A stretch of DNA of 64,000 bases from Sphaeramia orbicularis (GCF_902148855.1 NC_043969.1:14724942-14788941), one strand, 5' to 3'. Counted from the stretch's first letter, positions 21,501 through 34,266 are shown. Numbers and translations are program-made. Notes: a model not told the origin generated them from the sequence alone.

Positions 21501-21827
21501 CAACTGTGTGTATGTGTGTACAGCTACTTCACTGTGGCTCCTCAACAACACTTTCTGAAATGGAATAGACCTACTCCAACTAACATGACTAATATATACA
21601 TTATATAGAAAATAATTTTATATGACTAATATATAGAGTCCGTAAAAAAGAACATGTCAAGTTATTGAAAATATAACCAAACAGAGTATGTATGAAGTTT
21701 CTTGAACTGTGAAACCAAATGAAACAGCTGTGGCCTAATGAGATTAGAATGTATATTTTCATAGAAAATGTTTGCATATTTCTGCTGTCTCCATAATTAT
21801 TGAACCGCTGATCAGGAAATGTAGTTA

Positions 21828-21900
21828 CATTACATTACATTTACATTTATGCATTTGGCAGATGCTTTTTTCCAAACTGACTTACAAGGGGAGTTAGTAT
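21828..21900 (+). repeat. Short dispersed fish repeat fragment
   Basis: TTACATTTATGCATTTGGCA and CCAAACTGACTTACAA have the form of a very common teleost dispersed repeat; only about 70 bp are present. Confidence 0.4.
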
Positions 21901-22449
21901 CTGTCTCTGAGTTAGCACTTGCTTATGCTGCCTTTATGTTTTCAGATAGACTTTATGATCCTTATAAGGATTTTTGTTTCAGGAGTTTCTGACCTTCCTG
22001 TCGTCATGTGGAGACTCTACGTCTGGTTCCAACACATAGGGTTAAACTGTTCGTGTTCTAACTATGATATTATTCCCAGAATGTGTAGTGTCTGGTATGA
22101 CAATGATGTGTAGAATAGATATCCAAAAATTCCCTAGCTGGGGAGACAAATGAGAAGGAAAATAAGCTGATTGGCTCATTCATCCAGACACTGTGTTTAG
22201 AGTCTACTCTGCAGATCATATGATCATATGACGTAAATTCTAACAAAAAAAAAGACACTACACCATTCTTTGTTTCTGAACTGAACTTAAATCAGAAACT
22301 GCATCAATAAGCATAAGCATAAGCATTTCTTATCACTAACACTCATCCAAGGAACCAAATCTCAGACTTTATGGTTTAGAGACAAAGAATGTGACATCTG
22401 GAATACCATCTACAAAGCATCACTTCAACTCATCACTCTTAACTAAGCC

Positions 22450-22868
22450 AACATGTAGATTTAACATTTTAAACATATATATTTACCATTGGATTTTGGT
22501 GATATTTACATGATTACAATGTTAAATTTACTTTTTTAAATTACTTTTTTATTTAAAAAAAAAAAAAAAAAAGTATGAGAATGGGCTGTTATTTCAACAT
22601 TATGGGCTTGCAATTTAAATGGCACCACATTATTCTTCAATTTACAGTTTTATTTTCTCAAAACATCAGAAATACATTCGTAACTTCTACATACAAATCT
22701 GGTTTTGTTAACATACTCATCCTGTAAAAACTATAACTATATTTGATTTAATCGTTAAAACAAAAATCTTTTCAAATAAATAACTGCATTGTATTATCAC
22801 TTAGAGCTTTTTTATGTTGCAAATTTTACAACTTTTTGGTGTTAATTCTATGATTATTTTTTACAGTG
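22450..22868 (+). mobile_element. CACTGTAAAA-type element, 5'-truncated copy
   Basis: Matches the right part of the element at 35422-36144, including AACATACTCATCCTGTAAAA-like and GTTGCAAATTTTACAACTTT blocks, and ends TTTTTTACAGTG. Confidence 0.6.
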
Positions 22869-24332
22869 CAAGGAATCATACTCAGAGCTGTGTAGAACCA
22901 AACTTTAATGGGATTCAATTGACTGAACCAGTTAAACTCCATGACTCACAGTTTTTTTGACACGCTGTCATTAAATTCCTGCAGAAATGTAAACTGTATC
23001 CTCAACACCACCTCCGGTAATTACAATAATATACTGTATCTGTCATAAAAATCCCATCTCTGAGGGACTGTGCAATTTATTTGTCCAGACAGAGAATCAA
23101 ACCCCTAACTTTTATGCACTAATAATGAATCCTGAGGACAATAACGCCCACTGCGTATTGAACCATTCAGCTAAATGGAACTCAAAAGCACTCTTTATTA
23201 ATGAGAAATCAATCTGGTGAAAACAACATTTTCTAAGCCAAGATAACTGTGTCATCATTTCCAGTAGCATGACAATGTACGGCATGCTCTGACATTTATA
23301 ACATTATGGGAAATATTCCAAATTTAAGAACTGGGAAGCTGAGGAGAGTCAGGCTACACTTTGCATTGCAGTTAAAGAGAGGCTAACAGTGGGTTTTGGC
23401 TGATTGCTTTCACATGTGCTGCTGAATTTGTCTCATTGTGTCAAAACTCTACACATGAGCTCAATAATATACAACACTTAGAGCCAAACATGTTACTTCT
23501 GTGTCAAATTAAAACTGTGTGATCAAAACTAACAAATCAACAACATAATCTGTTCATAAAATTGCAATTTCTTTATGCAAATTCCACACATATGCACCAT
23601 TTTTTATGACACTGACGGGTACTGCTAAAACACTACTCTCTATATACAGAATTTAATGAAGGTGTAAAGGTTGTTGTGGGATATTTTACCAGTTCTGTAC
23701 ATCAGCTTAAATTCTGATGAGCACAAAATAGAAAGGTTTCTTTCTTTTACAATTGTAGATTTTTACCATAGCAACAGTACATAATGAATAGGACTGCAGA
23801 ACAGTAATCCCAAAAAAATTACAGTACAATTCTAAAACTTGTGATGTTAAAGGATTGTAATAGTAATTGGGATGGTTTGTAGACTGACATTCTCTCAGGG
23901 TTCAGATCCACATCACAAACAAACTTATCATTGCTTATACAACAGGAAAAAAAATCATCAAACAAATCTCCATTTGTTGTTTCATCCTCTTTTTTTGTTC
24001 GTGTCCTCCTCTTCCTCCTTCTGTTTCTAAAGTTCTCACAAAGAGCAAATATACGTGTTTTCAATAGAAGTGTTTCCTAAATAAGAGCACAACTTTTCAT
24101 TTTTGATTAAAGTGTTTTAACTAATAAATGTTGTATTCCACAGCATGTATTATAGAGATGCAAACAAAGCACAAAATGCCTTATTAACATGCGTTTATGT
24201 TGTGATTCTTTTGTCTATGCATTCACTTTAATATCTAAGTAATCTCCAAAACTGCAAGGATTGAATCAAAGATATTAAACTTTATTAGATTACAGTACGT
24301 AAGAGGTATGCATTTTATGTAAATCTTAGCCA
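22869..24332. other. Intergenic, no gene recognised
   Basis: No recognisable gene. The minus-strand frame at 24064-23819 is a lysine/arginine-rich chance frame without splice context. Confidence 0.4.
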
Positions 24333-25898
24333 CACTGTAAACCCCAATAAGTTAATTTAACTCAAAAAAATAGCTGAAACTGATTACTTCGAAATTTTTA
24401 AGTAATGTAACTCTAAACCCGTTGCCTTAAAAAAAATTAAGTAATGAGTAATGAAAACTTGAGTGTATTAAATGTAAATGCCTGATTTGAATGGAATTGC
24501 TATTTTAACTACAACACACTAAATGCCAAGTTAATCTAATTTAAAATTTGTTTCAATGTCAATTGCTTTGTATAATCTATAACTTAATATCATCAGTTCA
24601 TTGTACTCATTTCCAAGTTGATTTAAATTAAAATCTTCTGCAACATGAACTGATATGCATAATTATTGAACTTAATATATTGTAGCATAGATAAAATTTC
24701 CCAGAATAGAAAATGCTTTTAATTTGACAAAGTATAAAGATTTACACCAAAAATATTATCTGCGATGAACAGGAAAGCCATTGTTCAGCCTATGGCTCTC
24801 ACTCATGGTGCAGCTCTACAAAAATACAAAGACAAATTCAAAAAGGCCAATAAACATTGCCATACACACATTAAGTCAAAATTAACACTAACACCACCAC
24901 CCCGCTGAACCCCTGCAAAGAAAAATTGTCATACCTGCTGCCAGACGCTAGTCTGGTTTTGTCTGTCTTTTATGTTTTGTTTGTCACTTCCTGTTTTATT
25001 TTGTTAAGTTTTCCCTCATGTGTCTTGTCTGTCGTCTTTACTTCCTGTTCCCCGTTCATCCTGACCTCTGACCTGATTACCTGTCTCCGCCCTGATTTGC
25101 TCCACCTGTGTCTAGTTGTCTTCCCTCCCTTTTGTGTATTTAAACCCTGTCTTTTCCTTTGGTCAATCGCCAGTTTGTAACTCCAGTAGTTCAGACCAGC
25201 GTTCTTGACCTCGTTTGTTCGTTTGCCTGCCTGTTTTTTGACCTGTTTTGGATTCCTCGGTTTCTCGTTTTCTGCCTGATCCCTGTCGGTTTTTGTCTGC
25301 CTCATCTGATCTGGTTTTGACCTTCTCGCCCTGACTACCGGTACGTGAGTTTGCCTTGTCCTTATGTCCTGTTGCCCGATAGTTAGCCTGCCTGTGTATG
25401 ACCTGTTTCCGTCCCTGACCTCCCTTTGCTTTTCCCCAGTCGGGGAAAATACTCCTAACATCGCTCGGGGAGACGGGCTGCTGCCCTCGATCCGGAGGAC
25501 GAATCAGAGGAGGAAATCTCCAACCATTATCCTCAAGATTCTGTCACTCATAATATTTTTTCACCTGTGTGTGAATAATAAATCTTTTGGAACTAATTTT
25601 TGTTGTCTGAGTTCTGCATTTGGATTCTGTGTTTGTACCAACGTTATCACAAAAATAACAAATTTTCAACAACATGTCCAATACCCACAATGCAATGCAG
25701 AGATTAAAAAAAAGGTGTGGTCATGACTAAAACTTAGTGATTTAAATCCATTCAACTTAAACTGTTTTTGTACTTTTGACTATGTCTACAAATTAGTAGA
25801 ATATACTTAACATTTTATAGTAATGTAATAAAATTTAAATCATTTAAGTACATTGTAATTAAAGCATTTTAGTAAATACAAAGTCTGGTCTTACAGTG
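24333..25898. mobile_element. CACTGTAAG-family DNA element, copy 2, carrying a solo LTR
   Basis: Same ends and body as 1641-2680 (CACTGTAAACC ... TTACAGTG). It lacks the nested MITE of copy 1 but is interrupted by a 725-bp solo LTR at 24927-25651. Confidence 0.7.
24927..25651 (+). mobile_element. Solo LTR of an LTR retroelement
   Basis: Starts TG and ends CA, with an exact 5-bp target duplication AAAAT (24922-24926 and 25652-25656). A TATA-like TATTTAAACC and a late AATAAA lie inside, as in LTR promoters and polyadenylation sites. No internal region or second LTR is present, so it is a solo LTR left by recombination. Ty3/gypsy-like is the favoured family given the 5-bp duplication, but a retrovirus-like origin is not excluded. 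The intact duplication suggests moderate to young age. Confidence 0.7.
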
Positions 25899-26267
25899 CA
25901 CTAAGAACAACAATTTTTTTTCTACTCTCCAAACTCCACTGGTCTATACTCAAAGTGGCTGTGTAGCACTCACATGAATTCTCCAAAAAGCTGTAAAACC
26001 CTCTTTGGAGATAAATAGTTTGAAAGAAAGTTGCATTTGCTCCCCCAATAGGATCCCCTGAATTTTAGAAGTTCTAAAAATATGAATATCAAATAAAACA
26101 TGCACATATCAAGGCAAGACAATTGTATTTATATGGTGCATTTCATACACAAACACAAGTCAATGGTCTTTAAGTTAATAGAACATCCAGAGGGAAATAA
26201 AAGCAAAGTGTTTAAACACTAAAAGAATCAGAATGTAAAAAAATATATAGTGCATGATAGAAAATAA
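25899..26267. other. Spacer between mobile elements, nothing recognised
   Basis: AT-rich, without exon or repeat signature that I can name. Confidence 0.4.
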
Positions 26268-26884
26268 CACTGGTCAACAACAAATTTATTGTTTAAGTTT
26301 TTTGAGCTGATTTAGGATAATTTTGGTGTGCTGAATCCAAAAATCACATTAAGTTTGCTCAATCAGGTCAACTTTCTGAACTATGCTACATACTGGCTTT
26401 TTAACATTTTTGCTCACATTTATGGGCATTTTCACATCATATGATACAAAATTCTTTCATATTTCTTGCAATAAACGAGTTCTGAAGATTTCACTTTTGC
26501 CAATTTATGATTAATGTTTTTTTTAATATTACAGGTGAATGAAATGGCTTCGACTGGAAGATCTTGCAAAAATAAGCCTGATGTATTCTGCTACATCTGC
26601 GGTGAATACACCATTGTATCTAACAGGAATCAAGTGATCAAATGATTTTTTTTCTCTTAAAACCTATTTTTGGGTGAGAACTATATAAAAAAATCAACTG
26701 ATACAGTCACAAAAATGTAATCAATTTTGTGAGACGATCAAATTTTTAAAAATCAAATTAGCAAAAAAACCTGACCTGATTGAGAAAAACAGATGTCATT
26801 TTTGGATTTAGGGGTGCAAAATGGTCCTACTTCAGTTGAAAAAACCTAGACAACTTGCAAAAAACATTTTTTTGTAACCCAGTG
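26268..26884 (+). mobile_element. Element with fragment of the repetitive MAST-CYICGEYT reading frame
   Basis: The borders CACTGGTCAACAACAAA and TTTTTTTGTAACCCAGTG are imperfect inverted repeats. Inside, ATG at 26544 opens a 33-codon frame (stop 26643-26645) with CKNKPDVFCYICGEYTI, a paired-cysteine motif I recall as part of a longer conserved frame found many times in animal genomes. A splice-acceptor-like TATTACAG precedes the ATG by 9 bp. Here the frame is cut short after about a third, so the copy is internally deleted. The element class is not assigned. Confidence 0.55.
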
Positions 26885-27999
26885 TAATTAATTAAAAGAA
26901 TATGCAGTCCTCCAAATTTATGTAAGAATAAATTAAGGCTTAAAATGTGATGATAATGAGTGTTAGAGATAGAACTCATTCTTAAGTTCATGAAAAGAGG
27001 GATAATTCAACCCAGATCTGAGAATATTTCAATATCAGGATTAAAAATCATAGCACACTGATGACAAATATGCTTATCTTTTAAATTTTGAGCTGTGTTT
27101 CTACCTGTAAGTGTGTGGGACTAATAACAAATAGAAAAAAAAATATAGAACAAGTAACGCAAACTGTGATTTTTGCCTGTTTTAGAAATCAAACTATGAG
27201 CTGCTAAACCCCATAAACTCTGATCATATGTCTCAGAGTATTTACCTCGGAGACACCACAGGAGGGCAGCACTAACAAACAGGAGAGTTGAGCAGCCATT
27301 TATGGTTTCTGGACACTGCCTTGCAATGAGATGCACATTATGTACCTTATTGTCCTCAGGCTAGTTGTAAAGACAATTAAAACAATTCCATGCATTTATC
27401 ACCACATGTTAAACTACAGTATGTGACTTTCATTAAACTGGTTAATCATATATGATCTGTATAATTCAGAATGTGACAGCTGAGGCATTGTTTGTGTAAA
27501 ATTAGACAAACACAGTGATAATGTATTGTAATCTATTCATGTCATTTATCTCATTGCTCCCACAGGTCACATAACTTTGGCTGGAACAACATGGACAGTA
27601 GAATGCATCACTGTTTCATTCTGCCACTGAGAGGCGTTAGAGGTCGACATTTCCCACAGTTTACGGAGAATCATACCAGTATTTGTTTCACTTGTAACAC
27701 CACATGACATTTTCTGCAAAGGTCAACAAATTTTCCATTCAGCAACCAAAACTAAAGAGGAAATACAGAAATATCAAGTGGGTCACCTTCAGAACATAAG
27801 GCAAAGAGATGATACAGTGAAGATTGAATTCTGCAGGTTTAAGTGGAAGTGACAGAAAGTAAATGAAGCAGATTCTGCACATGTATGTTACTGATCTTGT
27901 CCTTGTCAGTCTCTGCATTTATTTGATTTTTGCAATTATAAAATGATTTGAAGCGGTGGTGGATCTACAGAGGGGGAAGAAAAGGAAGCTGCTCCCACA
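26885..27999. other. Intergenic, no gene recognised
   Basis: No gene or named repeat was recognised. Confidence 0.4.
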
Positions 28000-28007
28000 C
28001 AGTAGAT

Positions 28008-29983
28008 CAGTGATTCTCAACCGGTGGGTTGGTGTAAAGCAGGGGTCTCAAACTCATTTTCTTTCAGGGGCCACATTCAGCCCGACCAGTAAAATAATAG
28101 CATAATAACCTATAGTAAATAATGACAACTCTAAATTTTTGTCTTTGTTTTAGTGCAAAAAACCCCAATTAATTTATGAAAATACTTACTTTTAGAAACT
28201 ACTCAAAAATGTGAATAACCTGAAAAAACTGAAATTTCTTAAGAAAAATAAGTGAAATTTGAACAATATTATGCCTCAATTTATCATTTCTACATGTGCA
28301 TTATGGATCGGAGCTACAAAGACACTAAACACTGAGTAACAGGCAGAAAATTGTTAAAATTGTGCTTAATTTTCTTTAGACATTTCAGATTGTTCCTATT
28401 TGTTCAGGTTATTCACATTTTATTGTTACAGGATAGTTTGTAAATGTCACTATTCTCATAATTTAATGTTATTTTTTGCACTAAAACAAAGACAAAAATT
28501 TGAAGTTTGTATTATTTAGAGGCATAATGTAATTTTTTTTTTTCACATAACCGAGAAGAAAATCTGGAGTCCTTGTTTTTTGTAGGTTATTCTGCTGTTA
28601 TTATTTTACTTTAGATCATATTGGTCTGTATGTGGAACCTGAACTAAGATGAGTTCCACAGCCTTGACTGTGGAATTTTTGCACTTTGCAAATTCATCCC
28701 ACGGGCTGGATTGGAACCTCTGGTGGGCCGCATTTGGCCCGTGGGCTGCGCGTTTGAGAACCCCGGTGTAAAGTTTTTGAAATATGACTCCGACACAATT
28801 TGTGACATTTATATGCTTTTAGTTAGCTTCTCCAAAACACTCCATCACATCTTTTCTTGCTCTCTGTTTTTTTGTTGTTTTTTTTTACTCTGCATTCTTT
28901 TTCTTCTGCAGGCTTAACCAAAGACATAACAACTCAAGAGTGCCCCCTCTATGAAAAAGCTATAATACAACATGGACATTACAGTTGTGACCCAAATTTA
29001 GGTTGCAAACCTGTTTTCAGGGCGTCACAGGCGTTTGGGCAAAAAATAATGTTAAGAAACCAATCCTGTGCTTTATTTTTATGGAGCTGAGTGTTGTCCA
29101 TTCATACTCCCCAACAGTAAGTGGTGGTAATGCACTGTAATACTAATTAACACCAGACATTTCACGGCATGAAAAAAAAAAAAAAAAGAAAAGTTTCCAT
29201 TCGTAGGTATGACGACTACATCAGATATGGTTTTACCTACACTGAGGACAAATACCTCAGTGTGTTTAATTCTGGACTAAATGATTGAATGCGTTTTTAA
29301 TTTTTAACTGAGTGTGCATTTTTAATTTTGGTTAAAATGTACCCAATTTATCATTAAAGGGAATATTGGCGACTGACAAAATTTATGTCACTGAGTGGCT
29401 GAACAGGGGAAATTGCCCGATGTGCCTCAGTCCAAAAAGCAATCCAAGGTTTAAACAAAGCTCCTTTATTTTGTATCAACAAAATCTTCAGGCATCCAAG
29501 CATTAAAACATCTTGCGATTTAGTTCATTGGCGTTTAGGTAATCCATAACAGAAAAAATATACTTAAAAAGACAAAGCAAGAAGTGGTCAGCAAAAAGTA
29601 AGCTTCCCCCCCATCACCCACTCACTACCAAACCCCCACTTACAATGAACAAGTAATATATATCACAAATTGCCACTGTCATCAACACCACGTGATCCAA
29701 TTAAAATCCATCATTACGTAGCTGCTACATGACTGAGCCTACGTCTGTCTCCTATAGGGAATATTTCCACATTTCGCATCACCACCTGCTGGTCAGTTTG
29801 GTTTATCATTAACCTTGTCTTCTGTGTTTTCATACTGGGATATTCTGTATTTTCTCAGGTTCAAAACACACCATATTTTTATTAAATATACATTTGAGAT
29901 GTTTAACTTTTATCAATTTGGGTCGCAGCTTTTCATTGAGGGGTGACAGTGGGTCCTGAAGCCAGACCAGTTGAGAACCAGTG
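28008..29983. mobile_element. Larger hAT relic (CAGTGATTCTCAACC ends)
   Basis: Ends CAGTGATTCTCAACCGGT and the complement of CCAGTTGAGAACCAGTG. The flanking 8-mers CAGTAGAT and CACTAGAG match at six of eight positions, an aged hAT target duplication. No intact transposase. A smaller hAT MITE is nested near its left end. Confidence 0.6.
28040..28765. mobile_element. hAT-type MITE (GGGGTCTCAAAC variant), copy 2, nested
   Basis: Ends CAGGGGTCTCAAAC and GTTTGAGAACCCC with an exact 8-bp target duplication GTGTAAAG (28032-28039 and 28766-28773). Inserted within the larger hAT relic. Confidence 0.85.
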
Positions 29984-29991
29984 CACTAGAG

Positions 29992-30464
29992 CAAGGGTGT
30001 CAAACATATGGCCCATGGCCCAAAACTGGCCCACCAAAGTGTCTAATCCAGCCCACAAGATGAATCTTCTAAATGCAAAAATGACATGGAAAAATATATA
30101 TTAAATACTATATTTTTCAGTTCCAGATGCTTGTTACCACATGTTTTCTGCTTGTGTAGATCCACTGTTATCTGTAAGTTGTAACGCACATGTGGAAATG
30201 ATCAACTGAGGCATAATATTGATTTTTCTTAAGAAATTTCAGGTCGTTCATGGTTGTTCAGGTTATTCACATTTTGTGTAAGAGGATATTTTGTACATGT
30301 AAACATTTTTACAATGTAATTTAACTTTTTTTATTGAAACACAGAGAAAAATTTGGAGTTGTCATTATTTATAGGTTATTATATAATTATTTTACTGGTC
30401 CAGCCCACTTGAGATCAAATTAGGCTGAATGTGCCCCTGAACTAAAATGAGTTTGACACCACTG
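29992..30464. mobile_element. hAT-type MITE (AGGGTGTCAAAC family), copy 3
   Basis: Ends CAAGGGTGTCAAAC and GTTTGACACCACTG. The flanking octamers CACTAGAG and CTCTAGAA are imperfect. It abuts the right end of the larger hAT relic. Confidence 0.7.
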
Positions 30465-30472
30465 CTCTAGAA

Positions 30473-31400
30473 CTTCGCTTCCTCTTCATCCCCTCTAACT
30501 TTGTGTTCTTAGAATTGTACAGTAAAAAACAATGTCTGCAAGGTTCCCAAAGTATTGAAACAATTAATTCACTGACTAAAAGGGGTAAAAAAAAATCTAA
30601 GTTGAAAAAGAAAAAAAATATAGCCTCAGCAAAAACAGACAAAATCAACCAACTTCATGAGATGAACTGAGAATAAATGTAGTTGTCTGTTATTTTTTAA
30701 CTACTGCGTTATCTTTAGACTGTATCTGGAGTTTAGTTTAACACAAACTGTAGCTAGCAAACTAACCCAGGAGAATTTATAACGTTCATCTTCTCTGAAA
30801 CATAAACGTCATCCTCCTGACAGATTTGACGTCAGATATTCAGCGAGTGTTATGAAGCCAATGGGTGAGTCTGGGCATTGAAATGACAGAAATAGTCCGT
30901 GCTAACTTGAGTCCACTCAGATTCTCCATGCAGAAATTCATTTTCTGATATGACAAATATGACAAAACATAATACATCCATGCATGCAGGCAGAAGCAAA
31001 ACTTAATTGCCATGGCAACAAGGACAATGTGACTGTCTGTAAATACCTCCGTGATAAAACAAATTTTTTTTTAATAATACAGTGTTTTTTAGTTAATACC
31101 ATACAAATGTTCCAATTCAATGAAAAAGTAACAAGCAAAGGTTAAAATAAGAGTCGATGATACCTTTAACCTACATAACATGAATAAAAGGACTAAGACA
31201 CAATTACTGTGATTTTTTTTTTTTTTTATGGAGCAAAAGTTTTACTTGTCGTAGAACATTTTCATTTCACTATAAATACTTTTAGGTTGTGAGAGCTGCA
31301 CAGGTTTGTCTTGTTTGAATATTTGGGGAGTGATGATACAGAGTACAATTTAACAATGATTCAACATATATTTGTGGATCCATTTACAAGTATATGGGGA
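30473..31400. other. Intergenic, no gene recognised
   Basis: No gene or repeat of known type recognised, apart from a T tract near 31212-31227. Confidence 0.4.
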
Positions 31401-31506
31401 TTAACCCATAAAGACCCAAACCGTCACCAGTGGCCAAAAGCATCTACTGATCTAAAATACTTAATACTTGTTGATCCACCAGTCCTATATCAATACATGC
31501 AAATTA

Positions 31507-31596
31507 GAGTCTGGTTTTGACCAACTCTATATGTAAAGTGTCGTGAGATAACTTTTGTTATTATTTGGTGCTATATAAATAAAATTTGATTTGATT
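31507..31596 (+). mobile_element. LINE/SINE 3' tail
   Basis: GTGCTATATAAATAAAATTT followed by TTTGAT repeats is a typical fish retroposon 3' end. It interrupts the MITE between GCAAATTA and AATAATTGGTG. Confidence 0.5.
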
Positions 31597-31882
31597 TGAA
31601 ATAATTGGTGTAAAATGCAATTTGTCGTCTTTTCATGGTCATCAGATCTGACCCATTTGGACGTTCAGAGGCTCTGTAGTGAACATGGAAACCCCATCAT
31701 CTTCTTCAGCATTGATTCACCAGTAAAACCCATGGAGCTGGACCAATGACAGTGGATGGAAATGCTTGGTTTATGTTCAATTATTGATATATTTTACTGA
31801 AAAGGTTGCTTTTTCTTCAGTTTTCTCTGTATTTTTTTATATAATAACTAACTTTAATCTAAGCTTTAATGAACATCTACAT

Positions 31883-32526
31883 CACAGGTGTCAAACATGC
31901 GGCCCGGGGGCCAAATCCAGCCCGCCAAAGGATCCAATCTGGCCTGTGGGATGGATTTGTGAAATACAAAAATTATACTGAAGATATTAACAGTCGAGGA
32001 TGTCAAAATCCTTTTAATTCAGATTCCACATATAGACCAATTAGATCTCAAGTAGGTCAGACCAGTAAAATACTATCATATTAAACCTATAAATAATGAA
32101 AACAGCAAATTTTCTCTTTGTTTTAGTGTATAAAAGTAAAATTACATGAAAACGTTTATATTAAAAAAAACTGTTATTTTACAAAAAATGTGAAAAACCT
32201 GAAATGTCTTAAGATGAGTAAATGCAATTTTACCGATATTCTGCCTGTAACTAAATGTTTTGTGTATTTGTAATTGTAATGTAAGTTGTAATGCACATGT
32301 GTAAATGATAAACTGATCATCTGAGGCAGAATATTGTTAACATTGCAGTTGTTTTTTTTTTTGCAAGACATTTCCAGTTGTTCATGTTATTCCAGTTTTT
32401 GTAGATGTTAACATTATCATAAATTAATTTTACTTTTTTCACTGTTTTTATTTTACTGGTCTGGCCCACTTGAGATCATATTGGGCTGAATGTGGCCCCT
32501 GAACTAAAATGAGTTTGACACCCCTG
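31883..32526. mobile_element. hAT-type MITE (GGTGTCAAAC family), copy 4, nested
   Basis: Ends CACAGGTGTCAAAC and GTTTGACACCCCTG with exact 8-bp target duplication ATCTACAT (31875-31882 and 32527-32534), inside the TTAA MITE. Confidence 0.85.
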
Positions 32527-32802
32527 ATCTACATGATCAGTGAATTAAATACAGGAAAATACCTGATTTATACTGATAAAATACAAAATACAGAGAGTAT
32601 TATTTTAAATAAATTGTGATAAATTACTTTAGAAAGGTTAGATAAGGAGAAAATTCCATTTGGGAAATTACATAAAAGTGGTGCTAGGTTTTTATGTGTT
32701 AATGAAAGACCCCAAACATTTTAATTATGATGTGATGTTAAGTACATACATTCTCTCCACTCTCCTTCCTCTGAATTCAGAATAAAACCAGATGAAACTT
32801 TT

Positions 32803-33093
32803 TGGTTTATGTTCAGATATTGATATCTTTGCTGAAAAAGTCACTTTTTCTTCAGTTTTCTCTGTTTCTGATATAACAACCATCAACTTTAATCTGAGCT
32901 TTTATGAACGTCTCAGTGATGATCAGTGAATTAAATATAGGAAAAAACCTGATTTTCACTGGAAAAAAATGCCCAAAAAATATAGAGGATAATATAATAA
33001 TAAATGATGATAAATCACTTAAAAATGGTTAAATAGAGAGAAAGATTCATTAGGAAACTGCCATAAAAGTAGCACTGGGCCTTTATGGGTTAA
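32803..33093 (+). mobile_element. 3' half of a further CCCATAAAGACCCA MITE
   Basis: Follows the family from GGTTTATGTTCAGATATTGA to GGGCCTTTATGGGTTAA; the left half is missing. Confidence 0.6.
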
Positions 33094-34155
33094 TGTGTAC
33101 TGTTCTCCCATGCCACGTTCTTCTTCAAGACCACGTTCTACCTCATGTAAAATTTTCCAGATCTACCACTGACCTGAGGGTACTGAAAGCTCTGTCTTGC
33201 TGTTGCTACAGTATGTCACAGCTGTATCACCTTTGTAGTGTCATGTTGTGTTTGGGCCAAAACAGAGATGTTTCTATGCCTTTAATTACTGCGGTGGTCA
33301 GAGTGGTCTCTCTCAGTTTGTAACCTTGCATTTCCAAACTACACTCTCAGTCATCACCCCTGCTTAAAATGACTTCATTACTTGTCTGTACTCAAACCGA
33401 GAAACCAAAGCGACAGAAATTCATCTTATTCTTCAAGGCAGTCCGTGGAAGAGTGTGGCATATTCTAAGAAAATCAGCTCATGTTGCCGCAAAGAGGAAT
33501 GCTGTTGGTCCCGTAAAGCTCCACAATGACCAATCAACCGTAATTGCAGACTGAATTTACTGCGGCACCACCCTTGCCAGTCTAGGCGTCCTGGCAGGCG
33601 GCCATTTTCTTTTTCGAAAAGGCCTTAAATCCACCCCTGCAATTTCAGCTTCCTTTCAGCAAACTCTCTCATTGAAAACTCTTACAACATCTGCTAAAAC
33701 GGGACAAGAATGGACTTTGATGGTGTTATTTCGGGTAACCTTGCAGAATGCGTGGGACTGAGCAGTGCTTATTGTGTTGGAAAGAGTTTAGCTGAGGTTC
33801 CTCTGCAGAACCTCTGCTGTGAAACACTCAGTTGGTATCAGAGTTAGTGGGTTTATGATGACAGACATATCAGCGTGACTGTGACACTTATGAGCACATG
33901 TTGCAGAGTAAATCTCTGTCTTATTTGTTGCCACATGCTGTTGTTTCACCATGTAGGGATTATCTGTGAGCCAGCACATCACACTCAGATTCTCTAATTT
34001 TGGGTTTTAGCCTGTTTTGACACCATCAATCTTTATTTAAGCATTTTTCTTTAATTAGACTTGGAACTAAAACCTAACAGTGAATATCAAATGTGCTTAA
34101 CTTGCCATTGGAGTACATATATCACATGACAAAGATGTTCAAATGTCATTTCTGT

Positions 34156-34194
<39 letters not shown>

Positions 34195-34266
34195 CCTTGG
34201 CTTTCAGCAAACCCCTCCCTAATTCCATACCACTGTCTGAGGCTTCCCTCAGATTTGCAAGTGGTG
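33094..34266. other. Upstream region of the mmp20-type gene, no gene recognised
   Basis: No coding signal was identified. A T tract occupies about 34158-34189, shortly before the AP-1 site. Confidence 0.4.

Larger units (their letters stand above)
31401..32702 (+). mobile_element. CCCATAAAGACCCA MITE interrupted by two insertions
   Basis: Begins TTAACCCATAAAGACCC and ends at TTAA (32699-32702). It is interrupted by a LINE-type tail (about 31507-31596) and by a hAT MITE (31883-32526). The 95 bp to its right (32703-32797) match mmp13 intron 2 sequence at 15886-15980. Confidence 0.7.

Noticed and set aside
24970-25461. 163-codon minus-strand frame
   Set aside because: Antisense to the solo LTR; a chance open frame in a pyrimidine-rich LTR strand.
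25364-25726. 120-codon plus-strand frame
   Set aside because: Starts inside the solo LTR and runs into the host DNA element across the insertion border; not a gene.
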